Shown here in pieces: positions 23,592 to 28,039 of a stretch of DNA of 28,039 bases. The stretch covers positions 1 through 28,039 of the forward strand of contig CAZZLK010000101.1 in assembly GCA_964655195.1 (NCBI GenBank), in the 5' to 3' direction. The notes under the pieces were generated by a model. The model was not told the DNA's origin, searched no databases, and saw only the letters and a program-made list of their open reading frames with translations. The translations under genes and the position numbers were made by a program. How positions within the stretch are numbered: the first letter of the stretch is position 1; every line of letters begins with the position of its first letter. This stretch comes from DUMJ01 sp964655195. GTDB lineage: Bacteria > DUMJ01.

Positions 23592-23620
23592 TTGACACTG
23601 TAATATGGACTTACTATAAT
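23592..23620 (+). promoter_or_regulatory. Consensus promoter for tRNA-Gly/tRNA-Thr and following genes
   Basis: Perfect TTGACA (23592-23597), 17-bp spacer, perfect TATAAT (23615-23620). The predicted start is near 23627, only about 4 nt before the tRNA. It is the best sigma-70-type match in the window. Confidence 0.9.
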
Positions 23621-23630
23621 TAGTATAGGT

Positions 23631-23706
23631 GCGGGAATAGCTCAGTTGGTAGAGCATCAGCTTCCCAAGCTGAGGGTCGCGGGTTCGAGACCCGTTTCCC
23701 GCTCCA
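23631..23706 (+). tRNA. tRNA-Gly (CCC)
   Basis: 76-nt cloverleaf with encoded CCA: acceptor GCGGGAA/TTCCCGC, D arm GCTC/GAGC, anticodon stem TCAGC/GCTGA with loop TTCCCAA (CCC), T arm GCGGG/CCCGT. It decodes GGG. A run of six T residues follows after 3 nt. Confidence 0.96.
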
Positions 23707-23717
23707 ATATTTTTTAT

Positions 23718-23792
23718 GCCGACGTAGCTCAGCGGTAGAGCAGCTGATTCGTAATCAGCGGGTCGTCCGTTCGAATCGGATCGTCGGCTCCA
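23718..23792 (+). tRNA. tRNA-Thr (CGT)
   Basis: 75-nt cloverleaf with encoded CCA: acceptor GCCGACG/CGTCGGC, D arm GCTC/GAGC, anticodon stem GCTGA/TCAGC with loop TTCGTAA (CGT), T arm GTCCG/CGGAT with TTCGAAT. It decodes ACG. It lies 11 nt after tRNA-Gly and 19 nt before the next protein gene. Confidence 0.96.
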
Positions 23793-23811
23793 TTTTAGGA
23801 GGGATGGAACT

Positions 23812-24177
23812 ATGAAGATAAGAATAACTTTTCCTGTAGGGTCTGTAGAGGGGGAGCTTAATGATTCTGAGACTGCAAAAGCTATCTATGACAGTCTTCC
23901 TATAAAAGCCAGGGCAAATACGTGGGGTAAAGAGGTTTATTTTGGTATTCCTGTATTTAAAGATGAAGAGAATGCTGTTCCTACCGTTAGCAAAGGAGAC
24001 ATAGGGTATTGGCCTCCTGGACATGCTTTATGTCTATTCTTTGGGCCTACACCCATATCTAAAGGTAATGAGATAAGACCGGCAAGTCCTGTCAACATTG
24101 TCGGTAAAATTACTGGTAATTTAGATGTCCTAGAAAAGGTTGATGATGGGATGGATATCATTATTGAGAAGGTCTAG
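23812..24177 (+). CDS. Cyclophilin-like domain protein (DUF369, TM1367-like)
   Basis: 121 residues, a small soluble beta-barrel protein. Recognised by GEVY-like strand KEVYFGIPV and the signature KGDIGYWPPGHALCLFFGPTP (conserved GDI-YWPPG-AL-FFGPTP in the family), then SPVNIVGKI. Structural members such as TM1367 have a cyclophilin-type fold, but prolyl isomerase activity is not established. SD AGGAGGGA precedes the ATG. First protein gene after the tRNA pair; stop codon abuts the next ATG (TAGATG). Confidence 0.85.
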   Translation: MKIRITFPVGSVEGELNDSETAKAIYDSLPIKARANTWGKEVYFGIPVFKDEENAVPTVSKGDIGYWPPGHALCLFFGPTPISKGNEIRPASPVNIVGKITGNLDVLEKVDDGMDIIIEKV

Positions 24178-24870
24178 ATGAAAAAAGTTCTAATATGGCC
24201 TATTATAAAGGGAGCTTTTATTGATATTTATGATAATTTGGGGTGGGTTCTATTTATAAGTGCTTTGTGGTTTGGTTTTGCAGTTCCAGTTGTGTTTGCA
24301 GTCCTGCCGGGAAATCTGCATATTCTCCTGCGGGTACTGTTGGGTATCTCAGTGATATTTCTTGGGCCTGCTACGGCAGGGGCTTACTATATTGCAAACA
24401 GACTGATAAAGAGAGAAAGTGTGGAATGGAGGGACTATTTCTACGCCTTTAAAAAGTTTTTCTGGCGTGCAGAAGCCCTTATATTGATATACATACTGGC
24501 AATTATTATCGTAGTTGTTGATTTTATGTTTTATTCACAGATTCAGAATATGGTGGTTAGAATCTTAAGTATATTCTGGATTTATTTACTTCTCTTTTTA
24601 GGAATACTGCAGACATATATGTTTCCTCTGTTGATAGAGCAGGATACTGGAATAAAAAAGGTAATTATTCGGTCTTTTTTATTGAGTATAGACAATATAG
24701 GAGTATCATTTGTGATGTTTTTAGTGGTACTGGTTTTATGTGGAATTTGTATAATTACTGGAGTAGGGGCTCTTCTACTTCTAATGGGGGTAAAGAGTTT
24801 CTTTGATACTAAGACTTTTCTTAACGTTATGGAAAAGTATGAAGAGCTGCCTAGTTCTAAGGAAGAGTAA
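24178..24870 (+). CDS. DUF624/YesL-like integral membrane protein
   Basis: 230 residues with about five to six hydrophobic helices (near 18-40, 46-68, 96-118, 125-148, 170-200). The loop GPATAGAYYIANRLIKRESVEWRDYFYAF, between helices 2 and 3, is the best family mark, matching the G-P-A-x-A-x-Y plus W-x-D-F pattern of DUF624 (YesL) proteins. In Firmicutes YesL-like genes often neighbour sugar ABC transporters; here the neighbour is htrA, so the role may be envelope-related. Coupled to the DUF369 gene. Function unknown. Confidence 0.65.
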   Translation: MKKVLIWPIIKGAFIDIYDNLGWVLFISALWFGFAVPVVFAVLPGNLHILLRVLLGISVIFLGPATAGAYYIANRLIKRESVEWRDYFYAFKKFFWRAEALILIYILAIIIVVVDFMFYSQIQNMVVRILSIFWIYLLLFLGILQTYMFPLLIEQDTGIKKVIIRSFLLSIDNIGVSFVMFLVVLVLCGICIITGVGALLLLMGVKSFFDTKTFLNVMEKYEELPSSKEE

Positions 24871-24883
24871 GGAGGGATGATAT

Positions 24884-26005
24884 ATGGGTAAGTATTCAAG
24901 ATTTTATTTCTTTTTCTTGGCAGTAGTAATTGCTATTTTAGGAGTGATACTTGGGGGGACCGTATTTCCACAGTATGCTGTCAAGCAGGCGGTATCTCCT
25001 GAGGTAGTTTCTCCTCCAACAGATACTTCAACTGGGATCTCTCAGCCCAAGGAGACTGGAATCAGGATTGTAGAAACAGAGGAATCTGTATACGTAAGGG
25101 TAGCAGAGTCTGTAGGCCCAAGTGTAGTCAATGTAAATACTAAAACTAGGATACAATTCTTCTTTCAGGCTATTCCACAGGAAGGAGCTGCTTCGGGGGT
25201 AATTATTACCAGAGACGGGTATATACTCACCAATAATCACGTAGTAGAAGGAGCTCAGCAGATCAAGGTTACCCTGGCAGACGGACGAGCTTTTGATGCA
25301 AAGATAGTAGGTAGAGACCCCTATACAGATGTGGCGGTTATAAAGATAGAAGCAACTGACCTTCCCGCAGCAAAGCTTGGAGATTCTACAAATCTAAAGA
25401 TAGGACAGATAGCTATTGCAATAGGTAATCCTTTTGGCTTAGGAAAGACTGTTACTGCTGGTATCATAAGTGCTCTTAATAGAACAATAACTACTGAAAG
25501 AGGAACGATAATCGAAGGTCTTATTCAGACCGACGCTCCAATAAATCCTGGGAATAGTGGAGGAGCTTTGGTAAACAGCGCAGGCGAGGTTATAGGTATA
25601 AATACTGCTATATATCAGGGAGCGCAAGGGATTGGTTTTGCTATACCAATACATCTGGCAAAGTCCATTGCTGACCAGATAATCAGTAAAGGGTATGCAT
25701 CTCACCCCTGGATGGGTGTCTATCTTGATACAGTAGATGCACAGATGTCAGCTTACTATAGACTTCCTGTTGACTATGGGGCTATAATTATGGATGTAGT
25801 CAGAAATGGTCCTGCAGATAAAGCAGGGGTCAAAAGAGGAGATATTATAATCGAGTTTAATGGTGAGAAGATAACGACCGCTGACGATCTTGTAGTTCGT
25901 GTGATGAGATGTAAGGTTGGAGATAGAGTAAGACTAGGAATAGCAAGAGGAGACGAGAGACTTACAATTGAGGTAACTTTAGAGGAAAGACCAAGAGGAG
26001 AGTGA
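24884..26005 (+). CDS. htrA: HtrA/DegP-family serine protease with one PDZ domain
   Basis: 373 residues. An N-terminal membrane anchor (about 7-28) is followed by a Pro/Thr-rich linker, the trypsin-like domain (about 65-265) with catalytic H119 (TNNHVV), D149 (YTDVAVIK) and S225 (NPGNSGGAL), then one PDZ domain (about 275-370; GPADKAGVKRGDIIIEFNG). It acts outside the membrane as a quality-control protease, as DegS/HtrA proteins with the same layout. SD AAGGAGGG lies before the ATG, 13 nt after the DUF624 gene. The triad is complete, so it should be active. Confidence 0.95.
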   Translation: MGKYSRFYFFFLAVVIAILGVILGGTVFPQYAVKQAVSPEVVSPPTDTSTGISQPKETGIRIVETEESVYVRVAESVGPSVVNVNTKTRIQFFFQAIPQEGAASGVIITRDGYILTNNHVVEGAQQIKVTLADGRAFDAKIVGRDPYTDVAVIKIEATDLPAAKLGDSTNLKIGQIAIAIGNPFGLGKTVTAGIISALNRTITTERGTIIEGLIQTDAPINPGNSGGALVNSAGEVIGINTAIYQGAQGIGFAIPIHLAKSIADQIISKGYASHPWMGVYLDTVDAQMSAYYRLPVDYGAIIMDVVRNGPADKAGVKRGDIIIEFNGEKITTADDLVVRVMRCKVGDRVRLGIARGDERLTIEVTLEERPRGE

Positions 26006-26011
26006 TAAACT

Positions 26012-26233
26012 TTGCCCTTATACGAGTATAGATGTCTTGACTGTAATAATAGATTTGAGGTGCTTTCAAGAAGTTTATCCGAAGAAGTTGCGTGTGAGAA
26101 GTGTGGTTCTAAGAATGTTAAGAGGCTGATATCTGCATTCAGTTTTGCCAGTACTGGAGATACAGGAGTAAGTTCAAGTTCTAGTTGTAGTACCTGCAGT
26201 GCTAAAACCTGCAGTACTTGTAAGACAAGTTGA
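26012..26233 (+). CDS. FmdB-family zinc ribbon protein
   Basis: 73 residues from a TTG start (26012) with SD GAGGAG 11 nt upstream. MPLYEYRC with C8-x-x-C11 and C28-x-x-C31 is the FmdB/CxxC_CXXC_SSSS zinc ribbon. The tail is Ser-rich with two more CxxC pairs (C59, C62, C67, C70), common in this family. The role is unknown, with regulatory function suggested for FmdB. It begins 6 nt after htrA, and its stop overlaps the next start (TTGA). Confidence 0.9.
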   Translation: MPLYEYRCLDCNNRFEVLSRSLSEEVACEKCGSKNVKRLISAFSFASTGDTGVSSSSSCSTCSAKTCSTCKTS

Positions 26234-27162
26234 TATCTGCGATATTAACTATCCTCCTTCTCCTCGGGATTGGTTATATTGCTCGCATCCTGGGGCTATT
26301 TAAACCCCAGGATGTTTCTATTCTAAATAGGCTTGTCCTATACATATTTATGCCTGCCACTGTCTTTTACGGCATTTATAATCTGAAAGTGGACCCTTCT
26401 CTCCTGAAATTACCACTAGTTGGTATTATTGAGGTTCTTTTACTACTACCCCTACTTATATTTATAACTAAAAAGATGGAGAGTAATCTAAGAGGAGCCT
26501 ATATATTAACTGCTATTTTTGGGAATACCGCCTTTATTGGTTATCCCATATCTCTACTGACATATGGAAATGAAGGGCTTGCTAGGGCTATTATCTATGA
26601 TCAGATTGGCTTTACAATATCTCTCACCACTGTTGGGGTATGGATAGCAAACCACTATGGACGTAATAACAGTAACTTCTCTCTGAAAGATTCGCTGCTA
26701 GGAATTCTAACCTACCCCCCATTTCCAGTTTTACTGCTGGCATTTATATTAAGGGGACTAAAAGTACAATTACCCGATTTTTCTTTAAAAGCTTTAACAT
26801 ATCTCAGTAACGCTACAGTACCTGTTATTATGATAGGCATAGGTGGACTTTTACAGTTAGAATTCAAGAAGAGGTATCTATTATTAACCTTAGGGACGGT
26901 CTTTTTTAAATTAATACTATTCCCAATAATAGGAGTATTGTTAGGACTTATGCTTAAGCTGGACCCTATCTCTCTGAGGGTCCTGATTATTGAGTCAGGC
27001 GTTCCTACTATGATGTCCTCGGTAGTACTTGGCAGTGAGTATGGGCTTGATGTTGAATTCATCTTAACAGCCATACTTATAACCACCATTCTGGTTATTA
27101 TTACTCTTCCTCTGATAAACTCTCTATTAGGAATATTGTTATCCCTTTTTAGGCAATATTGA
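26230..27162 (+). CDS. AEC family transporter (auxin efflux carrier type)
   Basis: 310 residues, with about ten hydrophobic helices in two halves. Family marks are LNRLVLYIFMPATVF (helix 2), GNTAFIGYP (residues 97-105 region), and SNATVPVIMIGIGGLL in the second half, the usual AEC pattern. Members carry organic acids such as malate or malonate, and amino acids in some cases; the substrate cannot be read here. The TTG start overlaps the fmdB-like stop by 4 nt and has no SD of its own, so translation is coupled. It converges on the permease genes with a 7-bp gap and no terminator that I can see. Confidence 0.88.
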   Translation: MISAILTILLLLGIGYIARILGLFKPQDVSILNRLVLYIFMPATVFYGIYNLKVDPSLLKLPLVGIIEVLLLLPLLIFITKKMESNLRGAYILTAIFGNTAFIGYPISLLTYGNEGLARAIIYDQIGFTISLTTVGVWIANHYGRNNSNFSLKDSLLGILTYPPFPVLLLAFILRGLKVQLPDFSLKALTYLSNATVPVIMIGIGGLLQLEFKKRYLLLTLGTVFFKLILFPIIGVLLGLMLKLDPISLRVLIIESGVPTMMSSVVLGSEYGLDVEFILTAILITTILVIITLPLINSLLGILLSLFRQY

Positions 27163-27169
27163 CTTCTCT

Positions 27170-27688
27170 TTACTCTGTTACCTCTTTTCGTGGTTTCCAT
27201 CTTTCTAGGATAAATTCGCTTAATAACCCCATCACAATTGCAAATGGAATGATAGTAGATATCCTAAGAATGGCAAATTTCCAGCTTAGAAATGCGATCT
27301 CTAGAGGAAGTAGAGGAGCTTTTCCACCCCATGCTGTAACAAATGCAATTATAGCAGCTGTAGATGCTCCTTTCTCACGGAGTGTTTTTAACAAAGGGAA
27401 TATGGTAAAAAGAGATCCTCCAATGAATATGGGGACTGTCGAAGCAAGGAGTAAACCTTTCCATCCTGCCTCTTTCCCTAAGATACGTGAGAGAGTTTGT
27501 GGGCTGACCCATACCTGGATTAAACCAATAATAATAAATACAGCAATGATTATCTTGAATGCCTTGGCAAAGGCATCGTATGCAACTCTACCAACTATTA
27601 GACCTTTTGCTGGAGAAAAGATACTTACAGCCCCCCATAGAAGTAATCCTATAAGGATATATGTTACGGCTTCCTTTAAAATGTTCAT
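27170..27688 (-). CDS. ArsP/YraQ-type permease, C-terminal-half protein
   Basis: 172 residues with about four to five helices. GLIQVWVSPQTLSRILGKEAGWKGLLLAS (around 58-86) followed by IFIGGSLFTIFPLLKTLREKGAS matches the second repeat of DUF318 (ArsP_1) permeases, in which each half carries an (I/V)-L-G-x-x-x-G-x-x-G segment and P-L--LL-KG-. The gene overlaps the preceding permease gene by 4 nt (ATGA), so the two subunits are made together. Single-chain members of the family export organoarsenicals or related compounds; the substrate here is unknown. Confidence 0.78.
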   Translation of the reverse strand: MNILKEAVTYILIGLLLWGAVSIFSPAKGLIVGRVAYDAFAKAFKIIIAVFIIIGLIQVWVSPQTLSRILGKEAGWKGLLLASTVPIFIGGSLFTIFPLLKTLREKGASTAAIIAFVTAWGGKAPLLPLEIAFLSWKFAILRISTIIPFAIVMGLLSEFILERWKPRKEVTE

Positions 27689-28039
27689 AAACGCACCACC
27701 TTAAAGATTATTCCAATAAGGAGAACTATTATAAATGTTAATATATTCCTTACTATTGTGAAGCGTTTCCCAAACAGCTTCACCTCGAGCGGAAGTGTTG
27801 CTATACCTATGAGAATACCAGTCATTACAAAACCAAAAACTGCTCCATAATTAGCACCATTCTTGTGCAAAAATCCTGCGAAGGGAAATATGGCAGCTGG
27901 CTGTATCAATGCTACACAGCCTACGAGTTCTCCTATTACAATTGATAAGACGCTACCTCCAGAACCGAGCCACTGGACAATTGTTTCTTTAGAGACAAAT
28001 GCTTCTATAATACCCATCCATGTAAAGATCATAAAAAGA
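27685..28039 (-). CDS. ArsP/YraQ-type permease, N-terminal-half protein (probably partial)
   Basis: The frame is open to the window end; an ATG lies at 28032 but may be internal, since the usual first helix of this half is not complete. The visible 115 residues have WLGSGGSVLSIVIGELVGCVALIQPAAIFPFAGFL, then GANYGAVFGFVMTGILIGIATLPLEVKLFGKRF, typical of the other repeat of the same permease family. A closing hydrophobic helix follows. It pairs with the overlapping downstream half. Confidence 0.75.
   Translation of the reverse strand, partial: LFMIFTWMGIIEAFVSKETIVQWLGSGGSVLSIVIGELVGCVALIQPAAIFPFAGFLHKNGANYGAVFGFVMTGILIGIATLPLEVKLFGKRFTIVRNILTFIIVLLIGIIFKVVRL

Noticed and set aside
23755..24024. 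89-codon minus-strand frame overlapping tRNA-Thr and the DUF369 gene
   Set aside because: It runs through a tRNA gene and antisense to a conserved protein gene.
27159..27704. 181-codon plus-strand open frame over the permease genes
   Set aside because: Antisense to a permease half with strong hydrophobic helices and family motifs; the product shows no domain.
1..28039. CRISPR arrays, insertion sequences, prophage or integrase genes
   Set aside because: I found no regularly spaced repeats, transposase or integrase frames, or attachment-site-like duplications next to the tRNA genes.

Overview
The window reads as chromosomal DNA of a thermophilic, probably anaerobic and saccharolytic bacterium. 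The coding DNA is moderately AT-rich with heavy AGA/AGG (Arg) and ATA (Ile) use, genes are packed with short gaps and ATGA- or TTGA-type overlaps, and Shine-Dalgarno sites are strong (AAGGAGGTGATC-like). The gene content (WhiA, RapZ, FmdB-type zinc ribbon, HtrA, PPDK, GH2/GH4/GH42 glycosidases, DUF369 cyclophilin-like protein) suits a deep-branching thermophilic lineage with Firmicutes-like features (Dictyoglomota, Thermotogota, Atribacterota, Coprothermobacterota or similar). I cannot name the phylum from the sequence alone.

Layout. 1-266 is the tail of a HemW-like radical SAM gene. 319-3626 is a four-gene plus-strand operon: aldo/keto-reductase-like protein, HD phosphohydrolase, LUD-domain protein, MFS exporter. 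3649-10244 is a long operon: HAD phosphatase, rapZ, whiA, a Clp1/Grc3-like P-loop kinase, then gap-pgk-tpiA-secG, closed by an intrinsic terminator. The order rapZ...whiA...gap-pgk-tpiA-secG is an old arrangement also seen in Actinobacteria and some Firmicutes; the usual yvcK/mgfK is missing and a Clp1-like gene sits before gap.

10337-19798 is a carbohydrate region of two divergent units. Minus strand: a 44-codon remnant of a GH42 beta-galactosidase, a UroD-superfamily protein, a GH4 alpha-galactosidase-type enzyme, and then a bifunctional-nuclease (DUF151) gene with its own promoter set inside a 13-bp inverted repeat. Plus strand: HAD phosphatase, a second UroD-superfamily protein, a BKACE (DUF849) enzyme, a GH2 beta-galactosidase and a DUF2271 protein. 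Both units appear to start from a 50-bp divergent promoter region whose two -10 boxes are the two strands of one palindrome, ATTATAAT.

19850-27162 contains two tRNA pairs (CAT+Val; Gly-CCC+Thr-CGT), each behind a strong promoter and each running into protein genes with no terminator seen: a coiled-coil zinc-ribbon protein after the first pair, and DUF369, DUF624, htrA, fmdB-like and AEC transporter genes after the second. Between them ppdK lies on the minus strand and shares a bidirectional terminator with the zinc-ribbon gene. The right edge (27170-28039, minus) holds two overlapping genes for the halves of an ArsP/YraQ-type permease, the first probably cut by the window end.

Together the window links sugar release (GH2, GH4), lower glycolysis (gap, pgk, tpiA) and PEP/pyruvate interconversion (ppdK). 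The least explained parts are the UroD-like/BKACE/glycosidase locus and the Clp1-like gene between whiA and gap.
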